Shown piece by piece: positions 8,220 through 16,983 of a stretch of DNA of 19,027 nt (within the stretch, counting starts at the first letter, position 1; every line of letters begins with the position of its first letter). The DNA is from Saprospiraceae bacterium. Lineage in GTDB: Bacteria; Bacteroidota; Bacteroidia; Chitinophagales; Saprospiraceae. Where the stretch lies: NCBI GenBank assembly GCA_016714765.1, contig JADKCF010000036.1, positions 1 through 19,027 of the forward strand, written 5' to 3'. The position numbers and the translations under genes are program-made. The notes under the pieces were generated by a model that had not been told where the DNA came from, did no database searches, and saw only the letters and a list, made by a program, of their open reading frames with translations.

Positions 8220-8227
8220 TAATTTTG
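8220..8227 (+). promoter_or_regulatory. TAnnTTTG -7 box directly before ygiQ
   Basis: TAATTTTG followed by only four bases (TGCC) and the ATG. If transcription begins 4-5 bases after the box, as is usual for this consensus, the mRNA would begin at or next to the start codon, i.e. leaderless. A TTTG lies 24 bases upstream (8192-8195), somewhat further than the ideal -33 spacing. Confidence 0.5.
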
Positions 8228-8231
8228 TGCC

Positions 8232-10217
8232 ATGATCAATGAAAATCAAAGACCACTGAGCGACTGGCTCCCTATTACAAAAAAAGAAGTGGATGCCCGA
8301 GGCTGGAATGAACTGGATGTCATCCTCATATCCGGCGATGCATACGTAGACCATCCCACATATGGTACAGCTGTCATAGGCAGAATCATAGAAAGTGAGG
8401 GTTTTCGAATTGCCATCATTCCTCAGCCCAATTGGAAAGATGACCTCCGTGATTTTAAAAAACTCGGAAAGCCTAAATATTTTTTTGGTGTCACTGCTGG
8501 ATGTATGGACTCGATGGTCAATCATTACACGGCCAATAAACGACTCAGATCCACAGATGGCTATACTCCGGGTGGAGAAGCCGGATTCAGACCCGATTAC
8601 GCCACGATCGTATATTGTAACATCCTTAAGGACATTTACCCTGATGTGCCTATCCTCATCGGTGGTATAGAAGCATCACTGCGACGAGTCACTCATTATG
8701 ATTACTGGTCGGACAAATTAATGCCTTCAATACTGGTAGATTCGAAAGCAGATATGCTTGTATATGGTATGGGCGAACAACCGCTTAGACAAATCTTGCG
8801 ATTAGTAAAAAAGGGAGTTCCACTCACATCTATCAAAGATGTCAATCAGACTGCATTTCTTGCAGAAGAGGTTCCACCTTCCAAAAAATGGGAAACCGTT
8901 TCTCTCTCCAGTCACGAAGAATGTTTGCAGGACAAGATAAAATATGCTGCTAATTTCAAAATCGTAGAAGTAGAATCCAATAAGTGGCAGGCCAATCGTA
9001 TAACTCAGGATGTGATGGATAAAAAGCTGATCATCAATCCACCTTTTGTCACTATGACTGAAGAGGAGATGGATCAGTCGTTTGATCTTCCGTATACCCG
9101 TATGCCACACCCTAAGTACAATAAAAGAGGAGCCATACCTTCATATGAAATGATCAAATTTTCCATCAATATGCACCGTGGTTGCTTCGGAGGATGCAGT
9201 TTTTGTACGATTTCAGCCCATCAGGGCAAGTTTATTGCATCCAGATCTGAAGCTTCTATTATGAAAGAGGTTGAACAAATGACCAAGCACCCTGAATTTA
9301 AAGGTTATATATCTGACATCGGAGGTCCGTCAGCCAATATGTATAAAATGAAAGGGAAAGATGAAAGCATATGCGCCCGCTGTCAGGCTCCGAGTTGTAT
9401 CCACCCGGTCATCTGTTCCAATCTGGATGTTTCACACAAAGCACTCACTGATATTTACAAAAAAGTAGACGCTTTTCCGGGTGTAAAAAAAGCCTATGTC
9501 AGTTCAGGTGTAAGGTACGACCTGCTGGTAGATGATTTCAACAAAAATAACCAGGATGGCAATCATGATGAGTATATGGAGCAGCTTGTAACCAAACACG
9601 TGTGTGGAAGGCTCAAAGTGGCTCCTGAGCACACCGGCGATGCCACACTCAAAATCATGCGTAAACCATCATTCAAGTACTTTAAAAAATTCAAAGAGAA
9701 ATACGATAAAATCCAAGAGAAACATGGTTTGAAACAGCCTTTGATTCCATATTTTATCAGTTCACATCCCGGCACGACAGAAGAAGATATGGCCAATCTT
9801 GCTGCAGAAACCAAAGAGCTGGGATTCAGACTGGAGCAGGTCCAGGACTTTACGCCTACACCTATGACAGTTGCCACCGTGATATATTATTCAGGTGTCC
9901 ATCCATACACTTTGCAGCCGATAGAAACTCCAAAATCTAAAGAAGATAAACAAACACAAAACAACTATTTCTTCTGGTACAAACCGGAATTCAGAAACTG
10001 GATACGTACAAGGCTCCATAAACTCAACAGGCCGGACCTTGCACTACAATTGCTTGGGGATGACAAACCGATGCCTGCTAATACATGGCGCAAGAGAGGA
10101 AAAGAGGCACATGCGGCACAGCAATCAGCCCCTGCTCAGTCAGCTGCAAATAAAAAATCATTTCCACCCAAAAAGGACGATGGCAAAAAATGGTCTGGCC
10201 GTAAAAAAGGTAAATGA
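8232..10217 (+). CDS. ygiQ: YgiQ-family radical SAM protein
   Basis: 661 residues, starting MINENQRPLSDWLPITKKEVDARGW, the usual N-terminus of this family. After an N-terminal cobalamin-binding-like region (DVILISGDAYVDHP, GGIEASLRRVTHYDYW) comes the radical SAM core, with the CxxxCxxC iron-sulfur motif in HRGCFGGCSFC at Cys318, Cys322 and Cys325. A second Cys-rich patch (CARCQAPSCIHPVIC, from Cys381) follows, typical of YgiQ. Then come GRLKVAPEHTGD and YFISSHPGTTEEDM, and the tail from residue 600 is lysine- and glutamine-rich (KKGK end), probably disordered. Family function is not established; it is a cytoplasmic iron-sulfur, SAM-dependent enzyme of unknown substrate. It stands alone between a divergent permease gene and a convergent GH32 gene. 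Confidence 0.95.
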   Translation: MINENQRPLSDWLPITKKEVDARGWNELDVILISGDAYVDHPTYGTAVIGRIIESEGFRIAIIPQPNWKDDLRDFKKLGKPKYFFGVTAGCMDSMVNHYTANKRLRSTDGYTPGGEAGFRPDYATIVYCNILKDIYPDVPILIGGIEASLRRVTHYDYWSDKLMPSILVDSKADMLVYGMGEQPLRQILRLVKKGVPLTSIKDVNQTAFLAEEVPPSKKWETVSLSSHEECLQDKIKYAANFKIVEVESNKWQANRITQDVMDKKLIINPPFVTMTEEEMDQSFDLPYTRMPHPKYNKRGAIPSYEMIKFSINMHRGCFGGCSFCTISAHQGKFIASRSEASIMKEVEQMTKHPEFKGYISDIGGPSANMYKMKGKDESICARCQAPSCIHPVICSNLDVSHKALTDIYKKVDAFPGVKKAYVSSGVRYDLLVDDFNKNNQDGNHDEYMEQLVTKHVCGRLKVAPEHTGDATLKIMRKPSFKYFKKFKEKYDKIQEKHGLKQPLIPYFISSHPGTTEEDMANLAAETKELGFRLEQVQDFTPTPMTVATVIYYSGVHPYTLQPIETPKSKEDKQTQNNYFFWYKPEFRNWIRTRLHKLNRPDLALQLLGDDKPMPANTWRKRGKEAHAAQQSAPAQSAANKKSFPPKKDDGKKWSGRKKGK

Positions 10218-10300
10218 TTTTCAGTATTCAACAAAGTGATAGTACCCTGATGGTCAGAGGCAAATAATACGTACTGGATATCTGCTCGTACCCATGTCGT

Positions 10301-11842
10301 CTAATTTGTGGATATAGGAAATATTTCTTTCTTTATGCCATCTGAGGAGTTGCCATTGCCATTGACAATATCGATTTTATTCAATATGCCGGTAGGGAAA
10401 AAAATATCAGTCATGGTCGTCAGTCCGTCGTCGCCAAATAGCTCAATACTTGCCCTGTCAAGGAGGATGGTAATCCTGGCTGTATCACCTTTCAACATTG
10501 CAGGAGCAGTATGTCTGGAAGCGAAGTGGTCATAAAATCCCGCTTTACCAGCTTTGGATCTGTCTATGTACCACACATTAGAATCGGCGATATATCCCGC
10601 AGTCAGGGTATCCCTGTTTTGGCTGGTCAATATCATATTCAGTCCTTGTGAACGTAAAAAAGTTATATTTATCAAATAAAGACCATTTGTGTCGATGTCT
10701 GTAGTCCTTGCGGAGGCATCACCTTTAATGTTGGTTTTATTTTTCCAGTATTCATCAAACTCTGAAATCATCAAACTTCTGATTCGATAATATCCATCAT
10801 CACATCTGACCAATCTTACTTCACGTGGCAAGGTCATGGCACTCCTCCATCTTACAGTAGGTACTTTCTGGGCGTACAACCAATTGCTCATCCAGCCCAT
10901 CATCAACCGACGTCCATCAGAATCAGGTACATCTGACCATGAGACCATTGCATAATTGTCCGTCCCATAATCCAGCCAAAACTGTGCATTACCTTGATTA
11001 GTATTGACAAAGTGGTGACCATCAAAATCACCTACAAAATAACTGGTACCAGTACCACCGTTGGGCGCACCGGATTGCATGCTTACTATCAATATCCATT
11101 TTAACTCATCAGTGCCTTCTACATTGATGGGGAAAAGATCCGGACATTCCCATAATCTGTTGTCGTTTTTAATGCCAAAGTCAGATTCGAATTTCCATTT
11201 TTTGAGGTCTGGTGAAGAATATATTTTGACTTTGTCCCTGGCTGCCAGGACCATAATCCACTTTTGTGACTTTTTATGCCAGATAACTTTGGGGTCTCTA
11301 AAATCTTTCAGTTTATCATGATTGGCGAGGACAGGATTACCTTTGAATTTTGTCCAGCTTCTACCTTTATCATTGGAATAAGCAATAGACTGATACTGGA
11401 AATCATTACTGCCCGCTTTTTCTCCCTTCATGTTATGATGAGTAAAAATGGCGACAAAAGGTGGCTCATTGTTTTTACCTAAACCACTGGTATTTTTCCA
11501 ATCTATGACAGCGCTGCCTGAAAAAATATATCCCAGACTGTCCGGAAATAAGGCAATCGGCAAATGCTCCCAACTGATCATATCTTTGCTCACTGCATGC
11601 CCCCAATGCATAGGACCCCAGACTGTACTGTCAGGATAATATTGATAAAATAGATGGTACTCACCTTTGTAATATACCATGCCATTAGGATCATTCATCC
11701 ACATACTGTCCGGCGTAAAATGGAATCCAGGCCTGTGTAGCTCTGACATTGGTTTTGTATTTTTTAACATCTCCTTCCCTGACTCCTTGCAGGAGATCAG
11801 AAATAAAAAAGCTCCCAATATCATCCATAACATTACTTTCAT
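10301..11842 (-). CDS. Glycoside hydrolase family 32 lipoprotein (levanase/fructan hydrolase-like)
   Basis: 513 residues. The N-terminus MKVMLWMILGAFLFLISC is a lipoprotein signal with lipobox LISC (Cys18). The catalytic five-bladed propeller carries the GH32 triad: nucleophile Asp51 in WMNDPNG, the transition-state stabiliser Asp183 in RDPK, and acid/base Glu232 in ECPDLF. FSGSAV and the WGHAVSKD segment are also family motifs. The C-terminal beta-sandwich ends with the LDRASIELFGDDG motif typical of the family. It should hydrolyse beta-fructosides (levan, inulin or sucrose) at the cell envelope. No SusC/SusD pair, fructokinase or sugar permease lies near, so it is not in a recognisable fructan utilisation locus here. 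It starts 126 bp after cysM and is probably a separate unit; 83 bp separate its stop from ygiQ, with no clear terminator. Confidence 0.93.
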   Translation of the reverse strand: MKVMLWMILGAFLFLISCKESGKEMLKNTKPMSELHRPGFHFTPDSMWMNDPNGMVYYKGEYHLFYQYYPDSTVWGPMHWGHAVSKDMISWEHLPIALFPDSLGYIFSGSAVIDWKNTSGLGKNNEPPFVAIFTHHNMKGEKAGSNDFQYQSIAYSNDKGRSWTKFKGNPVLANHDKLKDFRDPKVIWHKKSQKWIMVLAARDKVKIYSSPDLKKWKFESDFGIKNDNRLWECPDLFPINVEGTDELKWILIVSMQSGAPNGGTGTSYFVGDFDGHHFVNTNQGNAQFWLDYGTDNYAMVSWSDVPDSDGRRLMMGWMSNWLYAQKVPTVRWRSAMTLPREVRLVRCDDGYYRIRSLMISEFDEYWKNKTNIKGDASARTTDIDTNGLYLINITFLRSQGLNMILTSQNRDTLTAGYIADSNVWYIDRSKAGKAGFYDHFASRHTAPAMLKGDTARITILLDRASIELFGDDGLTTMTDIFFPTGILNKIDIVNGNGNSSDGIKKEIFPISTN

Positions 11843-11968
11843 AAGTGTATATCTATTTTAAAAATGCCATGAAATTAATCATTCCAAAGCACTTTTAAAA
11901 ATTATTGTTGTTTTTGATTGCCTTATTCAAAATGAATCAATGGGCGATGTTGTTGGGACAATGATGTT

Positions 11969-12841
11969 TCAAATAAATAAATCGCTGCTCAGGTACCTGT
12001 CACCTCTGTCACAACATATAAAAACGATTACACCTTCTTGCAGTTCAGTGGCTAGACGGATGGACATCGCAGCTGCTCCTCCTGAGCTCATGCCGGAAAA
12101 AATACCTTCATGCAGCGCCAGTTTTTTTGCCATGTCCGTAGCCTCTTCCTGTGAGACATCCATCACACGATCCACTCTGCTCCGGTCAAATATCCTGGGC
12201 ACGTATTCCGGTGACCATCTCCGTATACCTGGTATGGAAGATCCATCAGTGGGCTGGCATCCTATAATCTGTATGTCTGGATTTTTTTCTTTCAGATACA
12301 TGGATGTACCCATGATGGTTCCTGTAGTGCCCATAGAACTTACAAAATGAGTCACCTTACCTTCTGTGGCTTGCCACACTTCAGGACCTGTGGTTTTGTA
12401 GTGTGCCATATAATTGTCCTTATTGGCAAATTGATCCAGCATAAAATAACCATCCTTAAGGGATTTTTCTTCAGCATAGTCCCTGCATACCTCTATGTTG
12501 TCAAGTAATATGACTTTAGCACCAAATGCTTCCATCGTTTGTGTTCGTTCGCGGGTACTATTGGAAGGCATGATAAGTTCTATCGGGATACCAAAAGTTC
12601 CGGCTATCATAGCCAGAGCAATACCGGTATTGCCACTTGTAGCTTCTATTAATGTTGTTCCTTTGTTTATTTCACCACGTTCTAAAGCACTTGAAATCAT
12701 ATTGAGAGCTGCTCTGTCTTTCACGCTTCCGCCAGGATTGTGGCCTTCCATTTTGGCATAAATAGTCACATTCTTATTGGGATTGAGTGTGGACAATGTT
12801 ACCAGCGGGGTATTACCAACGAGATCATTTATTCTACCCAT
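11969..12841 (-). CDS. cysM: Cysteine synthase CysM (O-acetylserine sulfhydrylase B type)
   Basis: 290 residues, co-linear with E. coli CysM. PLP lysine Lys41 is in PGGSVKDR, the substrate loop TSGNTG is at 68-73, and the PLP phosphate-binding GTTGT at 171-175. CysM-type signatures follow: DGSSIPGIRRW, GIFSGMSSGGA and CDRGDRYLS. The MEGHNPGGSVKDRAALNMI stretch and THFVSSMGTTGT are closer to CysM than to CysK. The reaction is O-acetyl-L-serine plus sulfide (or thiosulfate, as CysM enzymes can use) giving L-cysteine (or S-sulfocysteine) in the cytoplasm. The ATG overlaps the end of cysE by 13 bp, so the two enzymes of the pathway are translationally coupled. Whether thiosulfate is used here is inference from family likeness. 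Confidence 0.93.
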   Translation of the reverse strand: MGRINDLVGNTPLVTLSTLNPNKNVTIYAKMEGHNPGGSVKDRAALNMISSALERGEINKGTTLIEATSGNTGIALAMIAGTFGIPIELIMPSNSTRERTQTMEAFGAKVILLDNIEVCRDYAEEKSLKDGYFMLDQFANKDNYMAHYKTTGPEVWQATEGKVTHFVSSMGTTGTIMGTSMYLKEKNPDIQIIGCQPTDGSSIPGIRRWSPEYVPRIFDRSRVDRVMDVSQEEATDMAKKLALHEGIFSGMSSGGAAAMSIRLATELQEGVIVFICCDRGDRYLSSDLFI

Positions 12842-13641
12842 ATGTTTTCAATGATTTTATTGTCAGCATTATGATAAATCTTAGTACCCGGTGCACATGA
12901 GCTTGTGAGCCACACGTTGCCGCCTATGACACTCCCCTTACCTATGATAGTATCCCCTCCCAGGATGGTCGCTCCGGAATAAATAATGACGTGGTCCTCT
13001 ACTGTGAGGTGTCTTTTGATGCCTGCCATTTTTTTATCTATGCTGAGTGCACCCAGAGTCACACCCTGATAAATTTTTACATAGTCTCCTATTTGTGCAG
13101 TTTCGCCTATGACCACACCGGTCCCGTGATCGATAAAGAATGACTGACCTATCACGGCAGCTGGATGAATATCAATACCTGTTCTGGAGTGTGCATACTC
13201 ACTCAATATCCTCGGTATCAGCGGCACTCCTTGCCGATGCAGCAAATGAGCAATTCTGTATATATAAACTGCAAAGAACCCCGGATAACTTCTGATGACT
13301 TCGAAGGATGATGTAGCTGCAGGGTCTCCTCCTATGGCTGCATCAATATCTTTTAACAGCGATTCGTAGATAACATCGAGATGATCGAATAAAAAAGCAG
13401 ATATATCTTCATGGCGGCGCTGATCACAGGATCTTGTACTATATAGAAGTGTTGTTAGTTCCATTTTTAACATGCCCAACCTGTTGTCTATTTCCCATTG
13501 TGATGTCAGTCTTTTCTCTGAAACTTCCGGAAATAAAACTTCCAACAAACTGAATGCCCAATCACTCACCATTTTAGTGGACGGTACTTCCTGTGTTTGC
13601 TGATGCTTGGCAAGTAATTTGTTTAGAAAATGTGTTTTCAT
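12829..13641 (-). CDS. cysE: Serine O-acetyltransferase
   Basis: 270 residues. An N-terminal helical domain (1-150) precedes the left-handed beta-helix of hexapeptide repeats (GIDIHPAAVIG, GVVIGETAQIG, VKIYQGVTLGA, TILGGDTIIGKGSVIGGNVW). Catalytic residues are visible: Asp157 in GIDIHP and His172 in IDHGTG, with Arg210-His211 in the acceptor loop. The enzyme acetylates L-serine with acetyl-CoA, giving the substrate for cysM, which overlaps it by 13 bp. The C-terminus ends IIENIWVE. The terminal Ile used by other CysE proteins to dock into CysK is absent, in keeping with a CysM rather than CysK partner. It starts 11 bp after porX, so it is probably cotranscribed with it. Confidence 0.94.
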   Translation of the reverse strand: MKTHFLNKLLAKHQQTQEVPSTKMVSDWAFSLLEVLFPEVSEKRLTSQWEIDNRLGMLKMELTTLLYSTRSCDQRRHEDISAFLFDHLDVIYESLLKDIDAAIGGDPAATSSFEVIRSYPGFFAVYIYRIAHLLHRQGVPLIPRILSEYAHSRTGIDIHPAAVIGQSFFIDHGTGVVIGETAQIGDYVKIYQGVTLGALSIDKKMAGIKRHLTVEDHVIIYSGATILGGDTIIGKGSVIGGNVWLTSSCAPGTKIYHNADNKIIENIWVE

Positions 13642-13652
13642 AAAAACAGCGA

Positions 13653-15215
13653 TTATTTATTTTTTGGCACTAATCGAACCACCGGACAAACCATCTCTTC
13701 CAGTGATATTCCACCGTGCTGAAAGGTGTCTTTGAAAAAATTATTGTAATAAGTATAGTTGTTGGGATAAAGAAAAAATAAGTCTTCTTTGGCAAAAATG
13801 AAGGAACTGCTCATATTAGGTGTAGGCAGTCCTACTTCTCCCGGATTCCTGACTTCAAAAACATCTTTGCGGTCGTATTGAAGATTTTTGCCTACTTTAT
13901 AACGAAGATTGGTAGTGGTATCTCTGTCACCTATGACTTTGGATGAGTTTTGTACCCGGATGGTTCCATGATCTGTGGTAATGACAATCTGCACATCCCG
14001 TTCTGCCAGCTTCTGCATGGTAGCCCAGAGAGGTGAATTGATAAACCATGATTTAGTAAGTGATCTGTATGCTTTTTCGTCTCCTGCCAGCTCCTTCAGC
14101 ACCTCCATCTCTGTCCTCGAGTGAGACAGCATATCAATAAAATTATATACTATGGCAGTAAAATCATTGTTCACAAAATTGAGCGCATTGTCCTGCAGCT
14201 GTCTTGCTCCTTGTACATTAGTGACTTTGACATACTCAGATTTGATATCCCTCTTGACCAGCCTTTTGATTTGGTCTGACATGAGCTCTCCTTCCTTTAG
14301 ATTTTTACCTCCTTCCTCGTTATCATTGAGCCACCAGTCAGGAAATCTTTTCTGAATATCAGCAGGTAAAAGCCCTGCAAAAATCGCATTTCTGCTGTAT
14401 TGTGTGGCAGTAGGTAGGATGGAAAAGAAAAAGTCTTCCTCTTCTATTTTATAGAGTTCTGAAATGACCGGTTCGATGATCTTCCACTGATCGTATCTGA
14501 GATTATCCATCAGAATCATGATGGTAGGTTTGCCATTAGCAAGCAGGGGCAACACCTTTTCCTTCATCAAATCATGAGATTTGCGAGGCCCTTCAGATTT
14601 CTTCACCCAATCCGTGTAATTTCTGGATACAAACTTAAAAAACTCTTTGTTAGCTTCCTCTTTTTGCATATTGAGGATCTCTTTCATCTGCTGATTGTTA
14701 CTATCATCCAGCCTGAGTTCCCACGAGATGATTTTTTTGTAGATATCTACCCATCCTTTGTAGTCCGGGCCACTATTGATTTCCATGGCTATACTTCGGA
14801 ATTCCTGCTGATAATCGGTAGCAGTTTTTTCAGAAACAAGTCGCTTGTTATCCACAATTTTTTTAAGTGTCAGTAAGATTTGATTGGGGTTGACAGGTTT
14901 GATCAGGTAATCATCTATCTCAGAGCCGATAGCCTCTTCCATGATATTTTCCGCCTCATTTTTGGTAATCATGACGATAGGAATATTGGGAAGTTTGGAT
15001 TTGATTCTGCTCAATGTCTCCAGACCGGTCAGTCCCGGCATACTTTCGTCCAGAAAAACAATATCTATATTGCCATCTTCATCCAGGACATCCAGTGCGT
15101 CGTGTCCATTGCTCACAGTGATGACTTCATACCCTTTTTTTTCCAGAAAAAACAACTGCGGTTTTAGGAGGTCTATTTCGTCATCGGCCCATAAAATCCT
15201 GATTTTATCACTCAT
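13653..15215 (-). CDS. porX: PorX-type response regulator with PglZ (alkaline phosphatase superfamily) domain
   Basis: 520 residues. The receiver domain (about 1-120) has the acidic pair Asp11-Asp12, phospho-acceptor Asp56 (IVFLDESMPG), Thr84 and Lys106 (LIKP). A helical linker follows (about 120-225). The PglZ domain is next: the metal site PTIMILMDNLRYDQW (Asp237), LPTATQYSR with the candidate nucleophile Thr271, VITTDHGTIRV and the late QHGGISLEEM histidine. This is the architecture of Porphyromonas gingivalis PorX, which with PorY and a sigma factor controls the type IX secretion system; its PglZ domain is a Zn-dependent phosphodiesterase. Here it is the first gene of an apparent porX-cysE-cysM operon, and no PorY kinase is in view. 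Role in secretion is inferred from family likeness. Confidence 0.9.
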   Translation of the reverse strand: MSDKIRILWADDEIDLLKPQLFFLEKKGYEVITVSNGHDALDVLDEDGNIDIVFLDESMPGLTGLETLSRIKSKLPNIPIVMITKNEAENIMEEAIGSEIDDYLIKPVNPNQILLTLKKIVDNKRLVSEKTATDYQQEFRSIAMEINSGPDYKGWVDIYKKIISWELRLDDSNNQQMKEILNMQKEEANKEFFKFVSRNYTDWVKKSEGPRKSHDLMKEKVLPLLANGKPTIMILMDNLRYDQWKIIEPVISELYKIEEEDFFFSILPTATQYSRNAIFAGLLPADIQKRFPDWWLNDNEEGGKNLKEGELMSDQIKRLVKRDIKSEYVKVTNVQGARQLQDNALNFVNNDFTAIVYNFIDMLSHSRTEMEVLKELAGDEKAYRSLTKSWFINSPLWATMQKLAERDVQIVITTDHGTIRVQNSSKVIGDRDTTTNLRYKVGKNLQYDRKDVFEVRNPGEVGLPTPNMSSSFIFAKEDLFFLYPNNYTYYNNFFKDTFQHGGISLEEMVCPVVRLVPKNK

Positions 15216-15307
15216 ATTATATTATTGATGTTTATTGATGGCCACACAGACTATCAAATAATGATTTGTAAACAACTTACATATATATAACGTTCGGAAT
15301 AATATTA

Positions 15308-15315
15308 TATTTTTG
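15308..15315 (+). promoter_or_regulatory. TAnnTTTG -7 box directly before the HD-domain gene
   Basis: TATTTTTG is followed by four bases (TCCT) and the ATG, the same geometry as before ygiQ, and predicts a leaderless mRNA. No convincing -33 TTTG lies 19-21 bases upstream. The intergenic stretch to porX (15216-15319) must also hold the porX promoter on the other strand, which I could not place. Confidence 0.5.
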
Positions 15316-15319
15316 TCCT

Positions 15320-16522
15320 ATGAATAAAAAGAAAATATTCAATGACCCCATCTATGGATTGATCAGATTTCCTTTTGATACCATTTATGAGATAATAGAT
15401 CATCCCTATTTTCAGAGATTGCGCAGGATATCACAGCAGGCTTTGTCGCACTATGTATATCCCGGGGCTTTACACACACGATTTCAGCATGCCCTGGGAG
15501 CGACACATCTTATGTGCAGGGCTATAGAAACACTCCGATCCAAGGGAGTATATATTTCAGACAAGGAGTATGAAGCAGTGTGTATTGCTATTTTATTGCA
15601 TGATGTGGGGCATGGCCCTTTTTCTCATGCATTGGAGCATACACTGGCTGATGTTCACCACGAAAAAATATCGGTGATCATCATGAAAAAGATCGGCGAA
15701 GAAATTAACAGGGATTTTTCGCTTGTCCTGGACATATTTAAAGGAAGTTATTACCGTCCATTTTTACATCAGCTTGTTTCAGGGCAGATAGATACAGACA
15801 GAATGGATTATCTGACCAGAGACAGTTTTTTTTCGGGTGTGGCTGAAGGTATCATCGGCTACGACCGCATCATCACGATGATGAATGCAGAGAATGATCA
15901 ACTGGTAATTGAGGAAAAAGGGATATATTCCATCGAAAAATTTCTGATGGCCAGACGCCTTATGTACTGGCAAGTTTATCTGCACAAGACAGTCATAGCT
16001 GCAGAAATTATGCTCATCTCCATACTCGAAAGGGCTAGGTATCTGACCATATCAGGCATTAAAATTCCATCATCAGATGAACTGAATTACTTTTTGAGCC
16101 TCGAAGGAAAAGAAAGTAATTATCTACATAAGCCGGTATTTCTGTCCAATTTTGTCAGGCTGGACGATATGGATATCCTGTGGATGATCAAGCGGTCAGT
16201 GGATCATACCGACAAAATATTCGGAACCTTATGTAAAAATCTGCTGGATAGAAAATTGCTCAAAGTGATGCTAAAAACCAAAGAATCCCAGCTTATATAT
16301 CAAAAAGCTAAAAAATCCTTTATGGAAAATCATGACTATACCAGTGAAGAAGCAGGATACTTTTTTTGCGAAAAAAAGGAAGTCATTTATCCTTATGATA
16401 TCAAAGCAGGCGAGATCAATATGCTGATGAAAAATGGTGACGTACAGTCATATAGCTCACTATATCCAAACCTCAATACTTCAGCCGAGGAAAGGACATT
16501 TTTGTTTTACAGCAGAGAGTAG
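15320..16522 (+). CDS. HD-domain phosphohydrolase (COG1078, SAMHD1/dGTPase-like)
   Basis: 400 residues. The start matches the family (FNDPIYGLIRFPFDTIYEIIDHPYFQRLRRI). The H...HD...D metal motif is complete: His57 in HTRFQHALG, His94-Asp95 in LLHDVGHGPFSH, and Asp158 in SGQIDTDRMDYL. Proteins of this group hydrolyse dNTPs to deoxynucleosides plus triphosphate, or related nucleotides, in the cytoplasm. The C-terminal half (from about 190) is less conserved. It is transcribed divergently from porX and has no partner gene on its strand. Exact substrate is not readable. Confidence 0.9.
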   Translation: MNKKKIFNDPIYGLIRFPFDTIYEIIDHPYFQRLRRISQQALSHYVYPGALHTRFQHALGATHLMCRAIETLRSKGVYISDKEYEAVCIAILLHDVGHGPFSHALEHTLADVHHEKISVIIMKKIGEEINRDFSLVLDIFKGSYYRPFLHQLVSGQIDTDRMDYLTRDSFFSGVAEGIIGYDRIITMMNAENDQLVIEEKGIYSIEKFLMARRLMYWQVYLHKTVIAAEIMLISILERARYLTISGIKIPSSDELNYFLSLEGKESNYLHKPVFLSNFVRLDDMDILWMIKRSVDHTDKIFGTLCKNLLDRKLLKVMLKTKESQLIYQKAKKSFMENHDYTSEEAGYFFCEKKEVIYPYDIKAGEINMLMKNGDVQSYSSLYPNLNTSAEERTFLFYSRE

Positions 16523-16667
16523 GTACTATTAATTGTAATACATTTGTGGTAAAAGAATAATTCAGTTTTGAATAAGGTTTACATTCAATGATACTGTCAG
16601 GTCTGCAAAAATCCATGATAAGTTGACCTGTATCATCTGTCAATATTTTTATGATCATACATTGTCG

Positions 16668-16880
16668 TTATTTTGACCAACTCTTGAATTTTTGACCCAA
16701 TTCCAGATATTCCCAAACCGCTTAAATCTTTCGGATTTCACCATAGAATGTTTTATCAGCTTGGCGAAGATCTTCCTTAATGTTAGAATATAACTTTCCG
16801 GTGATGTTAGAGTGATGGTCAAAAAAAGTGGGGGAGGTGAGTTTAGAAGGTAATCAAAATACTGGCGATTCTGTTCATTA
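16668..16880 (-). pseudogene. Decayed coding trace of unknown family
   Basis: Within the 558-bp gap after the HD gene the minus strand shows two overlapping protein-like traces. One is NIKEDLRQADKTFYGEIRKI, a stop, then AVWEYLELGQKFKSWSK ending at 16668. The other is an open stretch of about 70 codons in the next frame (QNRQYFDYLLNSPPPLF ... LRKIFAKLIKHSMV) without an ATG at its beginning. They look like pieces of one former gene joined by frameshifts. I do not recognise the family. Apart from this and the operator-like array, the gap 16523-17080 shows nothing clear. Confidence 0.3.
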
Positions 16881-16983
16881 TGTCAAAATTAAATGCAAAA
16901 TACCTTGTAGGCAAAAGGCTTCTGGAAATTAATATGTTATACTGATACAACTAACAATGGATATATCTGTTTGTTAAAAAAAT

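Noticed and set aside
10218..10300. Possible terminator between the convergent ygiQ and GH32 genes
   Set aside because: Only weak imperfect inverted repeats are visible (around CCTGA..TCAGAGG) and no T run follows, so no terminator is called.
16473..16658. Minus-strand ORF of 61 residues after the HD gene
   Set aside because: It overlaps the 3' end of the HD gene on the opposite strand, has no recognisable motif, and has no neighbour or promoter supporting it.
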